64,000 nucleotides of DNA from contig NZ_JNIE01000003.1 of assembly GCF_000702425.1 (NCBI RefSeq), positions 124,650 to 188,649 of the forward strand, given 5' to 3'. Below are positions 8,239 through 16,806 of the stretch, piece after piece (the stretch's first letter is position 1; each line of letters starts with the position of its first letter). The position numbers were made by a program, and so were the translations under genes. The notes beneath the pieces are model-generated. The model saw only the letters and a program-made list of their open reading frames with translations, ran no database searches and had not been told where the DNA came from. The stretch comes from Thermocrinis jamiesonii. GTDB taxonomy: Bacteria > Aquificota > Aquificia > Aquificales > Aquificaceae.

Positions 8239-9872
8239 TTTGCTAAAACCCTTTCTACCTCTGCTATATCCGTTATACCTTTGCGGACCTTAGCGGTAGC
8301 ACCTTTGACAATAAGTTTTCTCATTTCTTCGTCCACTTCCAAAATTTCATGAACCGCAATCCTCCCTTTATAGCCCGTACCATTACATTGCTCGCACCCA
8401 CCGGGCTTTGCCTTATAGATTGTTATATCTTCGTCTATGCTTTTTAATACGCCCAATCTCAGCAGTGCTTCCCTTGGTGTATCGTCTACGATTTTACACT
8501 TAGGACACAGTTTTCTTAGCAATCTTTGGGCAACCACAAGTATGACAGAAGAACCAACCAAGAATGGTTCTATACCCATGTCAACAAGTCTGGTTATAGA
8601 AGAAGGTGCGTCGTTGGTATGCAAAGTAGAAAATACTAAGTGTCCAGTAAGAGCTGCCCTTATACCTATTTCTGCGGTCTCTGTATCTCTTATCTCTCCT
8701 ATTAGGATTATGTCTGGGTCTTGCCTTAGAAAGGCTCTTAAGGCTGACGCAAAGGTGAGTCCTATTCTTTCGTTTATCTGCACTTGGTTTAGTCCTGGGA
8801 TGGAAACCTCCACTGGGTCCTCTGCTGTCATTATGTTGACATCTGGACTATTTCTCTCCATCAATGCAGCATACAAAGTAGTGGTTTTCCCAGATCCCGT
8901 AGGACCAGTAACCAGCACCATACCCCACGGTGTCCATATAGCCTTCCTAAACTTTTCTAAGTCGTCAGGTTCAAAGCCAAGGTCTTCCAGCCTTACATTA
9001 AGATACTTTTCTGCCTCTTGAATTCTCATAACTATTTTTTCCCCATAAACAGTGGGAACAGTGGAAACCCTAAGGTCTACCTTTTTACCACCGATCTTTA
9101 CCCTTATCCTACCATCCTGAGGCCTGCGCTTTTCTGATATATCCAAGTTTGACATTATCTTAAATCTTGCAGCTACCGCATCCTTTATATGCACCGGCAA
9201 TTCGTGAAATATTCTTAATACTCCATCTACTCTGTATCTAACTATCAACTTTTTTTCTTGGGGCTCTATGTGTATATCCGACGCTCCCACATTTACCGCT
9301 TCCATTATAATAAAATTAGCCAGTCTTACTATGGGTGCTTCAGAAGCTTCCCGTCCCAAAATGTCGGGGGATAATTCGGTTTCCCCTGCTTCTATTTCAA
9401 TATCACCTACTTCACCTATTTCTTCTAAAATCTTCCCCTCCGGTGGATATAGTTTATTTAGAATGTCCTCTATAACCTTCTTTGAGCTTGCATAAGGTAT
9501 TATGTTGTCAATTCTGCTGGCAAACCTCAATTCGTTTATTGCAGACTGATTGAACGGATTTGTCATAACTACGATAAGCTTGTTATCTTTGTAGCTAACA
9601 GGAGCTATCAAGTGTTTTCTTAGTATATGCTGAGGCAGTTTGTTCAGTATTTCAGCAGGTATATTTATATCCTGTGGATTGCCTTTCCACAGTTTGTTAG
9701 AGGCGTACTTTGCGTAAAAATCCAAAAGTTTATTATCATCTAAAAAACCAAGCCTTAATAGCGTGCTTATAATATCCTCGTCCTTTTCCTTAGAAGATAG
9801 TGCTTTTGCAACCTGTTCCTTAGTTATGTATCCTGTTCTGTTAAAAAACTCTAAAAGCTTAACATCATCCAT
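8235..9872 (-). CDS. Type II secretion / type IV pilus assembly ATPase (GspE/PilB)
   Basis: A hexameric secretion or pilus-extension ATPase. The N-terminal MshEN-like domain (about 1-160) is followed by the ATPase core: Walker A GPTGSGKTTTLYAAL, the Asp box, Walker B with LRQDPDIILIGEIRD, and the His box with TGHLVFSTLHTNDAPSS. A tetracysteine zinc motif (CPKCK... CEQCNGTGYKGR) near the C-terminus is typical of GspE/PilB. The length is 545 residues. It stands apart from pilMNO (33-35 kb) and has no PilC or secretin gene adjacent, so GspE and PilB cannot be separated by context. It overlaps panB by 8 bp. Confidence 0.88.
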   Translation of the reverse strand: MDDVKLLEFFNRTGYITKEQVAKALSSKEKDEDIISTLLRLGFLDDNKLLDFYAKYASNKLWKGNPQDINIPAEILNKLPQHILRKHLIAPVSYKDNKLIVVMTNPFNQSAINELRFASRIDNIIPYASSKKVIEDILNKLYPPEGKILEEIGEVGDIEIEAGETELSPDILGREASEAPIVRLANFIIMEAVNVGASDIHIEPQEKKLIVRYRVDGVLRIFHELPVHIKDAVAARFKIMSNLDISEKRRPQDGRIRVKIGGKKVDLRVSTVPTVYGEKIVMRIQEAEKYLNVRLEDLGFEPDDLEKFRKAIWTPWGMVLVTGPTGSGKTTTLYAALMERNSPDVNIMTAEDPVEVSIPGLNQVQINERIGLTFASALRAFLRQDPDIILIGEIRDTETAEIGIRAALTGHLVFSTLHTNDAPSSITRLVDMGIEPFLVGSSVILVVAQRLLRKLCPKCKIVDDTPREALLRLGVLKSIDEDITIYKAKPGGCEQCNGTGYKGRIAVHEILEVDEEMRKLIVKGATAKVRKGITDIAEVERVLAK

Positions 9873-10656
9873 AGCTTTCTGCTTCTGTGGGGAAGCGTCC
9901 CTTTTCTACATCCTCCTTAAACTCGCTTAGAGCTTTCCTAAACAACTCTATTCCGTTTAAGTACCTTCTAACGAACTTTGGCTTTATATCCTCCACCAAA
10001 CCTACCAGGTCGTGAAAAACAAGCACCTGTCCGTCGCAGTAAGGCCCTGCGCCTATTCCTATGGTTATAGACTTAGCAGACTCTGTTATTTCTTTTGCAA
10101 GAGTTAGGGGAACCGCCTCTAAAACTATCATAAACGCTCCAGCTTCTTGCAAGATCTTAAAATCCCTCTTAACCCTTTCTGCTTCCTCCTCTTTGCCCAC
10201 CACCCTGTAACCACCTATGGTGTTTATCTTTTGAGGAGTAAATCCAACATGTCCCACTACGGGAATACCTATGCTTACCAGTTTGTAAACTAACTCCGCA
10301 ATCTCTTCTCCACCTTCCAGCTTTACTGCATTCGCTCCTGATTCTTTAATCACCTTGCCACAGTTTTCCAGTGCCTTTTCTAAGCTTGTGTGATAACTCA
10401 TAAAGGGCATATCGGTTATAACAAAAGCCTCTTTAGCTCCCCTTCTGACTGCTTTTGTATGATAGATCATCTCCTCTAAGGTTACTTCTAAGGTAGAACT
10501 TTTTCCTTGGAAAACCATTCCCAACGAATCACCCACCAAAATACAATCAATACCAACCTGATCGCAAAGCTTGGCAGAAATATAGTCGTAAGTTGATATC
10601 ATCGTGATCTTTTCCTTATTTTCCTTCTTCTTAAAGAGGGACCGAATGGTAATCAT
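9865..10656 (-). CDS. panB: 3-methyl-2-oxobutanoate hydroxymethyltransferase
   Basis: Ketopantoate hydroxymethyltransferase, the first committed enzyme of pantothenate/CoA synthesis, which adds a hydroxymethyl group from 5,10-methylene-THF to 2-oxoisovalerate. The 263-residue TIM barrel shows the family signatures: CDQVGIDCILVGDSLGMV near the N-terminus, DMPFMSY, GANAVKLEGG, VVGHVGFTPQ, and IGIGAGPYCDGQVLVFHD. Metal-binding aspartates are in the VGDSLG and DMPF motifs. It sits 3 bp after a small helical gene and overlaps gspE, a housekeeping gene in a mixed operon. Confidence 0.95.
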   Translation of the reverse strand: MITIRSLFKKKENKEKITMISTYDYISAKLCDQVGIDCILVGDSLGMVFQGKSSTLEVTLEEMIYHTKAVRRGAKEAFVITDMPFMSYHTSLEKALENCGKVIKESGANAVKLEGGEEIAELVYKLVSIGIPVVGHVGFTPQKINTIGGYRVVGKEEEAERVKRDFKILQEAGAFMIVLEAVPLTLAKEITESAKSITIGIGAGPYCDGQVLVFHDLVGLVEDIKPKFVRRYLNGIELFRKALSEFKEDVEKGRFPTEAESYG

Positions 10657-10659
10657 TAC

Positions 10660-10980
10660 TCAGCTTTTTTCTTCTTCTTTTAAAGAAACTTCTTCCTTTG
10701 CTCCATCCAACGTTTGGAGAAGTTCAAAAGCTAACGCTCTGACTTTTTCCAGATCCTGAAGTTCCCTTAACTCCCTTATTAACGGAAAAAGTATGCCTAA
10801 CAGTTTATCCTTGTGAGGTCCTTCCCCAACCTTAATCTGATAAGCGCTTGCAATTATAGGGTTAATAACTGCCTGAGTTAATTCTTTTGCAAGCTTTCTA
10901 TCTTCTACTTTGCTTAGGGCTTCCAATTCTTCGTGTATTTTATTCAACAGATTTAAACCAAATTCATATTCCCTTGTCAT
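10660..10980 (-). CDS. Small helical hypothetical protein
   Basis: I do not recognise this 106-residue protein. It appears almost entirely alpha-helical, with repeated charged helices such as NLLNKIHEELEALSKV and REL-type heptads, and an acidic lysine-rich tail. No cysteines, signal peptide or membrane segment are present. GGAGG lies 8 bp upstream of the ATG (complement of 10991-10995 area), and a minus-strand TATAAT lies further up at 11030-11035, so it heads the panB-gspE operon. It may be a small regulatory or adaptor protein; no function can be assigned. Confidence 0.7.
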   Translation of the reverse strand: MTREYEFGLNLLNKIHEELEALSKVEDRKLAKELTQAVINPIIASAYQIKVGEGPHKDKLLGILFPLIRELRELQDLEKVRALAFELLQTLDGAKEEVSLKEEEKS

Positions 10981-11029
10981 TACTATAGCTCCTCCACATG
11001 TAATTTCTCAAAAAATGCGCTACTCTTTT

Positions 11030-11035
11030 ATTATA
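11030..11035 (-). promoter_or_regulatory. -10 box for the 10980 (panB-gspE) operon
   Basis: Minus-strand TATAAT (plus-strand ATTATA), 49 bp upstream of the ATG at 10980, back to back with the plus-strand promoter at 11093. No clear -35 box is seen. Confidence 0.45.
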
Positions 11036-11092
11036 ACTTGAAATTTTAAAGGGAAAGTTCTTTGTAAGGAACCTATCTTCCTCAAACTCTGT

Positions 11093-11098
11093 TATAAT
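11093..11098 (+). promoter_or_regulatory. Extended -10 promoter of the 11111 operon
   Basis: TGTTATAAT (extended TGn-TATAAT) ends 12 bp before the ATG at 11111. No -35 box and no Shine-Dalgarno are evident, so the leader would be about five bases. Confidence 0.5.
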
Positions 11099-11110
11099 TG
11101 AAGAAAAGCC

Positions 11111-11428
11111 ATGAGCATACTTGTATTTGTTAGTATGACCCCCTTGGGCAAAGGGGAAAGTGTGAGCCATTATGTCTCAAGGGTTGTGGATGTTATAGAC
11201 AAATCAGGATTGCCTTACGTGCTTACACCTATGGGAACCATTGTGGAAGGGGAAAGCTGGGAGGAGGTGATGGAAGTCCTAAAGAGGGGCTTTGAGGAGC
11301 TAAAGAAAGACTGTTCCAGAATCTCCATAACTATGAAAATAGACTACAGAGAGGGCAAATCAGGTAGATTGGTTTCCAAGGTAAAATCTGTGGAGGAAAA
11401 ACTGGGTAGAGAGATTAAAAAGTTGTGA
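11111..11428 (+). CDS. MTH1187-family thiamine-binding protein
   Basis: A 105-residue protein of the MTH1187/YkoF-like thiamine-binding family (DUF77): a small ferredoxin-like domain that forms tetramers and binds thiamine or a related ligand. The conserved N-terminal strand with S-x-x-P-x-G appears as SMTPLGKGESVSHYVSRVVD, followed by LTPMGTIVEG, the ligand-binding signature, and a final beta strand with KVKSVEEKLG. It overlaps the Lon-like gene by 4 bp. Its biological role is not settled in the family. Confidence 0.85.
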   Translation: MSILVFVSMTPLGKGESVSHYVSRVVDVIDKSGLPYVLTPMGTIVEGESWEEVMEVLKRGFEELKKDCSRISITMKIDYREGKSGRLVSKVKSVEEKLGREIKKL

Positions 11429-13758
11429 GTGTAAAAAAGCTAAGCAGAAAAGACTTAGAGTATGGTTATGCATTTAAAGTTTCAACAAGCGAAGTAGAAC
11501 CGGAAGAGCTCTTCCTAAAGCAATATAGAGTAGAAAAAGCTTTTGATTTAGCTCTTAGCACAACCAGTGAAGGATACAATCTGTTTATCTCTGGTCCAGA
11601 AAGCGTAGGAAGAACCACCTATGCATTGCGGAGACTGAAGGAAAAGGCACAAACGGAACCCGTTCCCGAAGACTTGTGTTATGTGTATAACTTTGACGAT
11701 CCCCTGCGTCCAAAGTATCTACTCTTACCAGCGGGAGTTGGAAGAGGTTTTGTAGAAGAAATAGAGAGAATAGTAGAGCTGCTCAAAACAGAAATACCCA
11801 AAGCTTTTGAAAGCAAGGAATATGAAGAAGAAGTTGCCAGAATAACGAAGGAAATAGAAAAGAAAAAAGAAGAAATACTAACAAACTTGGCAAAGGAGGC
11901 AGAGGCTAAGAACCTGGGAGTTGTAGTCACTTCAATGGGAATAAAGCTATTACCTATAGTCGGCAGGCGTATAGTGGAGGAGCCAGAGCTATTTGCCAAC
12001 CCAAAAATTCAAGAAAGCTTTCAAAAGAATCTGTCAGAATTTGAAGAACAATTTAGGGATTACATCAGAGAACTCAGAGAGGCGGACCATGAACTTATTG
12101 AAAAACTGAGAAAGCTTAAAGAAAAGGTAGCAACTTTTGTAGTTGAAAAGTTATTTTCAAAATGTGATGAAAAGTACTGTAAATACCCTACTATAGCTGA
12201 ATTTTTGGAAAGGCTAAAGAGAGAGATCGTAAAGAGCGTGGACCTTTTTCTTATGTGGAAAAGTGCTATGGGAAATACTTTTATGCTAACTTACCTGGAA
12301 AAGGCCTTTAGAAAATTTAAGATAAACCTGATTGTGGATAACTCGGAACTAAAGGGTGCCCCTGTAATTTACGAAGAGGTGCCTTCTTTTCAGAGTCTCT
12401 TTGGCAGTATTTCCTATAGCATGGAGATGGGCGTGCTTTATGCGGATCACACGAGCATAAAGGCGGGTAGCTTACACAAAGCCAGAGGTGGATATCTTTT
12501 GCTCAGAGTGTCTGACCTTCTAAAAAACTATTTCCTTTGGGATGCATTCAAAAAAGCTATCATGCACTCAAAGGTGCACATTCCAGGTTACGCCTTAGAA
12601 GACTTATTTTTATCTTATATTGGCATTTCTCCTGAACCTATACCTATTCGTTTAAAGGTAGTTCTTATAGGAGATTATCTAACCTACCAGTTACTTTCCC
12701 TTTATGATCCTGAGTTTAGAAGACTTTTTAAGATCAAGGCAGAATTTGATCCGGTGGTAGATTTAGACCAAGAGGTTTATGATAAATTCCCACGCTTGGT
12801 AAAAAAGATAATACAAGATGAAGGTATAAAAGATTTAGAACCTGAGGCCCTATCTGAGTTGTTCAAACACGCAGTAACACTCTCAGGAAGCACCAAAAAG
12901 ATCAGCATAGTTATGGGAGATATGGTGGATATTATGAGAGAGGCTAATACTTTTGCAGGAGAAGACAAACTGATAAGGAGAGAACATATAAAGAGGGCAA
13001 TAGAGGAAAAGTTCTACAGATCAAACCTAATAGAGGAGAAAATAAGAAAGGCTATATTGGAAGGAAAAATAATATGCTCAGTAAAAGGCAAAAGTTTGGG
13101 ACAAGTGAATGGGCTTAGCGTTTATGAGCTTGGAGACATTAGCTTTGGAAAACCAACAAGAATTACCGCATCTGTTTATCCTGGTGAAAAGGGTGTGGTA
13201 AGTATTGAAAAAGAAGTAGCACTAAGTGGTCCAATCCACTCAAAGGCTGTTCTAACACTTAGTGGATACTTAAACGGAAAATATGGTAAAGAGGTTCCCC
13301 TTTATCTTTCCTGCACCCTAACTTTTGAGCAATCTTATGAAGAAGTGGAAGGAGACAGTGCTTCTGTGGCTGAACTTTTAGCCATACTTTCTGCTATTGC
13401 AGAAGTTCCAGTAAGACAAGATATAGCAGTTACAGGTTCAATAGATCAGTTTGGAAATGTTCAACCTGTAGGTGGAATCAAGGAAAAGGTGGAAGGATTT
13501 TATAAAGTTTGTAAGGCATTGGGCTTTACAGGAACGCAGGGAGTTATAGTGCCGTCAAAAAACTGGGATAACTTAGTTTTGTCTGATGATGTTTTGGAAA
13601 GTGTAGAAAAAGGCGAGTTTCACATATATCTAATAGATACCGTAGACGATGCTATTGAACTGATGACAGAGATGAACGCTGAAAAATTCCACAAGCTTGT
13701 TAAGAAAAGGCTTATGGAATTTTACAAAAAGATAACCATGAGGAGGGACAAAGTTTAG
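11425..13758 (+). CDS. Lon-like (AAA_32/LonB-type) ATP-dependent protease
   Basis: A 777-residue serine peptidase of the Lon family. The N-terminal ATPase region has a P-loop-like GPESVGRTTYALRRL and a long helical insertion (about residues 110-280). The C-terminal S16 protease domain carries the catalytic serine in EGDSASVAELLAILSAIA and the catalytic lysine in PVGGIKEKVEGFYKVC, giving a Ser-Lys dyad. It lacks the Lon N-terminal substrate domain and resembles the bacterial AAA_32 Lon-like group. The Walker A reads GxxxxGRT, with arginine in place of the canonical lysine, so ATP hydrolysis may be weakened; members of this group may be ATP-independent. The start is GTG at 11425, overlapping the previous stop. 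Confidence 0.88.
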   Translation: MSVKKLSRKDLEYGYAFKVSTSEVEPEELFLKQYRVEKAFDLALSTTSEGYNLFISGPESVGRTTYALRRLKEKAQTEPVPEDLCYVYNFDDPLRPKYLLLPAGVGRGFVEEIERIVELLKTEIPKAFESKEYEEEVARITKEIEKKKEEILTNLAKEAEAKNLGVVVTSMGIKLLPIVGRRIVEEPELFANPKIQESFQKNLSEFEEQFRDYIRELREADHELIEKLRKLKEKVATFVVEKLFSKCDEKYCKYPTIAEFLERLKREIVKSVDLFLMWKSAMGNTFMLTYLEKAFRKFKINLIVDNSELKGAPVIYEEVPSFQSLFGSISYSMEMGVLYADHTSIKAGSLHKARGGYLLLRVSDLLKNYFLWDAFKKAIMHSKVHIPGYALEDLFLSYIGISPEPIPIRLKVVLIGDYLTYQLLSLYDPEFRRLFKIKAEFDPVVDLDQEVYDKFPRLVKKIIQDEGIKDLEPEALSELFKHAVTLSGSTKKISIVMGDMVDIMREANTFAGEDKLIRREHIKRAIEEKFYRSNLIEEKIRKAILEGKIICSVKGKSLGQVNGLSVYELGDISFGKPTRITASVYPGEKGVVSIEKEVALSGPIHSKAVLTLSGYLNGKYGKEVPLYLSCTLTFEQSYEEVEGDSASVAELLAILSAIAEVPVRQDIAVTGSIDQFGNVQPVGGIKEKVEGFYKVCKALGFTGTQGVIVPSKNWDNLVLSDDVLESVEKGEFHIYLIDTVDDAIELMTEMNAEKFHKLVKKRLMEFYKKITMRRDKV

Positions 13759-13776
13759 AGCATAGGGTTTGCTTTG

Positions 13777-13785
13777 TGTTATACT
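13777..13785 (+). promoter_or_regulatory. Extended -10 promoter before fabD
   Basis: TGTTATACT matches the extended -10 form and ends 16 bp before the fabD ATG at 13802. An internal promoter in the 11111-16765 gene run is likely. Confidence 0.45.
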
Positions 13786-13801
13786 TTACTCATTCAAGGC
13801 T

Positions 13802-14734
13802 ATGAGAAAGATAGCTTATGTGTTTCCCGGACAAGGTTCTCAGTATGTTGGGATGGGCTATGATTTTTACAGAGAGTTTCCAACTGCAAGGGACGTTTTT
13901 CACTCCGCAGAAAAAGCACTTAGGTATGACCTTCCCAGTATAGTATTCAAAGGTCCAGAAGAGGAATTGAACAAAACGATAAACACTCAGCCAGCCATAC
14001 TGACAACTTCTGTAGCTATTTATAAGGTAATGGTAGAGCTTGGCTTTCCAAAACCAGATGTGGTAGCTGGACACTCTTTGGGGGAATACTCCGCTTTGGT
14101 GGTAGCAGGTGGTGTGGAAATTTTTGAGGCGGTAAGGTTAGCTCACCTAAGAGGAAAGCTCATGCAGGAAGGCGTTCCAGAAGGAAAAGGCGCTATGGCT
14201 GCAATACTCAAACTCTCCCCAGAAAAGGTGGAAGAGATATGTAGGCAAGCAAGCGACGTGGGAGTTGTGGAACCTGCAAATTACAACTCACCGGAGCAAA
14301 CTGTAATCTCAGGAGAAAAACAAGCGGTGGAAAGGGCTATGGAGATCGCAAAGCAAATGGGAGGTAAAGCCATTCCTTTAAAAGTTTCTGTCCCTTCTCA
14401 CTGTTCTTTGATGAAAGGACCGGCAGATGCCTTCAGACTAAAGCTTGCCCAAACCCCAATAAAGAACCTTTCAATTCCCTTAGTGCAGAACTACACCGCA
14501 AGAGAACACACTATGGCCCACGAGGTTAGAGAAAATCTATACCGTCAGCTGTTTTCACCCGTAAGGTGGTATCAGAGCGTGCAGTATATGGTAGATAAAC
14601 TTGGAGTGGGTGTGTTTGTAGAAATAGGGCCAAAGAACGTACTTTCTAAACTGATACAACAAACAGTTAGTGGTGTTTCAGTTTTTAACGTAGAGAAGTT
14701 GGAAGACTTAGAAAAGCTCAAAAAAGCGCTGTGA
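13802..14734 (+). CDS. fabD: Malonyl-CoA:ACP transacylase
   Basis: Transfers malonate from CoA to acyl carrier protein for fatty acid elongation. The catalytic serine is in AGHSLGEYSAL (GHSxGE), with the N-terminal FPGQGSQYVGMG oxyanion-hole motif and the C-terminal catalytic histidine in VSVPSHCSLM. Later motifs (VEIGPKNVLSKLI) also fit. The length of 310 residues is typical. I use the ATG at 13802, which gives the usual MRKIAYVFPGQG start; an in-frame TTG at 13769 would add an unlikely leader across the promoter. gatA follows by 13 bp. Confidence 0.95.
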   Translation: MRKIAYVFPGQGSQYVGMGYDFYREFPTARDVFHSAEKALRYDLPSIVFKGPEEELNKTINTQPAILTTSVAIYKVMVELGFPKPDVVAGHSLGEYSALVVAGGVEIFEAVRLAHLRGKLMQEGVPEGKGAMAAILKLSPEKVEEICRQASDVGVVEPANYNSPEQTVISGEKQAVERAMEIAKQMGGKAIPLKVSVPSHCSLMKGPADAFRLKLAQTPIKNLSIPLVQNYTAREHTMAHEVRENLYRQLFSPVRWYQSVQYMVDKLGVGVFVEIGPKNVLSKLIQQTVSGVSVFNVEKLEDLEKLKKAL

Positions 14735-14747
14735 TAAAATAGGCATC

Positions 14748-16187
14748 ATGCTTTGGAAGAGATCTGCTTATGAGCTTTTGTCTTTGATGAAAAGAAAAGA
14801 AGTAAAACCTGTGGAAGTGCTGGACGCTTTTTATAGCAGATATTTAGAAACAGAGGATAAAGTTAAAGCATACATAACCGCTTTTTACGAAGATGCAAGG
14901 GAACAGGCAAAGGCTTTGGAAAACAAAAATCCAGAAGACTATCCCCTTTATGGCATACCAATCGCCATAAAGGACAACATAAACGTAGAAGGATACCCCA
15001 CCACATGTGCGTCAAGGATCCTTGAAAACTACATATCCCCTTACGATGCGACTGTTGTAGAAAAACTTAAGCTTGCGGGTGCTTTGATAGTTGGGAAGAC
15101 CAACATGGACGAGTTTGCCATGGGCTCATCCACAGAATACTCTGCCTTTTTTCCCACAAAAAACCCATGGGATTTAGAAAGGGTGCCGGGAGGCTCCTCT
15201 GGTGGTTCTGCGGTGGCAGTTGCGGTCCAATCTGTACCACTTTCCCTCGGCTCAGACACGGGAGGTTCCATAAGACAGCCCGCGAGCTTTTGTGGTGTTA
15301 TTGGGCTAAAGCCAACTTATGGAAGAGTTTCCCGTTATGGACTGGTTGCCTTTGCTTCCTCCCTTGATCAGATAGGACCCTTTGGGAGGTGGGCAAAGGA
15401 TGTAGCGCTGATCATGGAGGTTATAAGCGGTTTTGACCCAAAAGATTCCACCAGTGTAAGGGTGGAGGTGCCAAAGTTCAGCCAGGAGATAGAAAATGTC
15501 CCAGAAAAGCTAAGGGTAGGCATTCCAAAAGAGTTTTTTGAATTTGAGATAGAAGAAGGAGTAAAAGAGTGCTTCGATGGGTTTTTAAAGTTTTTAGAAT
15601 CTCAAGGGTTTGAATTGGAGGAAGTATCCCTTCCCCACAGCAAGTATGCCATACCCACATACTACATAATCGCACCTTCGGAGGCAAGCTCCAATTTGGC
15701 AAGGTATGACGGCGTGCGATTTGGATACAGGGCAAAAGCCAAAGACATAAACCAGATGTATGCAGAAACCAGAGATTACGGTTTTGGTCCAGAGGTAAAA
15801 AGGAGAATACTTTTGGGTACCTTTGCACTATCTACCGGATACTACGAAGCCTATTACCTAAAAGCAATGAAAGTAAAAGCTCTCATAAAAAGGGACTTTG
15901 AAGAAGCTTTCAAAAAGGTTGATGTTATAGCTTGTCCCACCTCACCTACCACTGCCTTTAAGTTTGGAGAAAGAACTTCCGACCCAATAAAGATGTATTT
16001 GGCGGATATATTTACCGTTAGCGTAAATTTAGCGGGACTTCCGGCCATATCTGTTCCCATAGGAAAGACCAATGGACTGCCCGTAGGGGGACAGCTCATA
16101 GGAAAAGCCTTTGATGAAACCACACTTTTGAAACTTGCCTATCTTTGGGAACAAAATTACAAACACTACGAAGAAACACCTTTATGA
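14748..16187 (+). CDS. gatA: Asp-tRNA(Asn)/Glu-tRNA(Gln) amidotransferase subunit A
   Basis: The glutaminase subunit of the GatCAB transamidosome, which supplies ammonia to convert Glu-tRNA(Gln) and/or Asp-tRNA(Asn). The amidase signature GGSSGGSAVAVAVQ is present, with the catalytic lysine in PIAIKDNINVEG and the serine pair in LGSDTGGSIRQPASF. The length, 479 residues, is normal. gatB and gatC are not in the window, so the complex is encoded at scattered loci. The stop overlaps the tsaB start (ATGA). Confidence 0.96.
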   Translation: MLWKRSAYELLSLMKRKEVKPVEVLDAFYSRYLETEDKVKAYITAFYEDAREQAKALENKNPEDYPLYGIPIAIKDNINVEGYPTTCASRILENYISPYDATVVEKLKLAGALIVGKTNMDEFAMGSSTEYSAFFPTKNPWDLERVPGGSSGGSAVAVAVQSVPLSLGSDTGGSIRQPASFCGVIGLKPTYGRVSRYGLVAFASSLDQIGPFGRWAKDVALIMEVISGFDPKDSTSVRVEVPKFSQEIENVPEKLRVGIPKEFFEFEIEEGVKECFDGFLKFLESQGFELEEVSLPHSKYAIPTYYIIAPSEASSNLARYDGVRFGYRAKAKDINQMYAETRDYGFGPEVKRRILLGTFALSTGYYEAYYLKAMKVKALIKRDFEEAFKKVDVIACPTSPTTAFKFGERTSDPIKMYLADIFTVSVNLAGLPAISVPIGKTNGLPVGGQLIGKAFDETTLLKLAYLWEQNYKHYEETPL

Positions 16188-16765
16188 AAATACTTTCCTT
16201 AGACACTTCCTTTTCTTTCCTAAACCTTTCGGTGTTAGAAAATGGAAAGCTAACCTTAATTTACTATGAGGATAGCAACAAAAAGTCTTTGGAACTTTTG
16301 CCCACTGTGCTTAGAAAACTGGGCTTGGAACCAAAAGACTTTGATGCCTTTTGTGTATCCATCGGAGTAGGTTATCTAACCTCCCTTAGAGTGGGAATAA
16401 CCTTTATGAAAACCTTAGCATACATAAACCAAAAACCTATATACACATACGAAAACTTAGAACTTATGCTTAAATACACTTTAACTCCCCCACCAAAGTC
16501 TGCTTTCCTGAAGGTAAGCAGAAACCTATTTTACAGGGTGAGTGATGGAAGCTCTTTAAGCCCAGTAAAAGTTTGGAAGGGAGAACCTTTGGAAGGTAAC
16601 GTAATAGCCCTAAGGTCCCATTCTGTGGATTTTGCCAACTACCAGCTTGATTTTTTCCCTTTTTCAGCCTACGGAGCCCTTCTGGCATACGAAAGGTTCC
16701 TGTCCGGTGACAAGGGAGAGGATGTTTTTAAGTTGGAACCGTATTATATTAATTCTTTGCCTTAA
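16184..16765 (+). CDS. tsaB: tRNA t6A biosynthesis protein TsaB
   Basis: A 193-residue ASKHA-fold protein that pairs with TsaD to make N6-threonylcarbamoyladenosine at position 37 of ANN-decoding tRNAs. The N-terminal MKILSLDTSFSFLNLSVLEN and the SIGVGYLTSLRVGITFMKTL stretch match the conserved TsaB D-T-S and G-P-G-S-F-T-G-x-R-x-G region, although here the second motif reads GVGYLTSLRVG. It is shorter than E. coli TsaB (about 230) at the C-terminus. The start is set by the ATGA overlap with gatA. tsaC, tsaD and tsaE are not in the window. Confidence 0.82.
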   Translation: MKILSLDTSFSFLNLSVLENGKLTLIYYEDSNKKSLELLPTVLRKLGLEPKDFDAFCVSIGVGYLTSLRVGITFMKTLAYINQKPIYTYENLELMLKYTLTPPPKSAFLKVSRNLFYRVSDGSSLSPVKVWKGEPLEGNVIALRSHSVDFANYQLDFFPFSAYGALLAYERFLSGDKGEDVFKLEPYYINSLP

Positions 16766-16793
16766 CTGTGCTTAGGTAATTTCTTACCCAGCG

Positions 16794-16799
16794 TATAAT
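16794..16799 (+). promoter_or_regulatory. -10 box before the PilZ gene
   Basis: TATAAT ends 7 bp before the ATG at 16807. Transcription would begin at or within a base of the start codon, a leaderless arrangement. There is no Shine-Dalgarno. Confidence 0.5.
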
Positions 16800-16806
16800 A
16801 CTCTTT

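Noticed and set aside
8437-9021. 194-codon open frame on the plus strand
   Set aside because: It is antisense to gspE, low-complexity (Ser/Leu/Pro-rich) and has no ribosome-binding site or recognisable motif, so it is a shadow of gspE.
10964-11170. 68-codon minus-strand ORF
   Set aside because: It spans two likely promoters and the start of the 11111 gene, with no Shine-Dalgarno and no recognisable composition; probably a chance frame.
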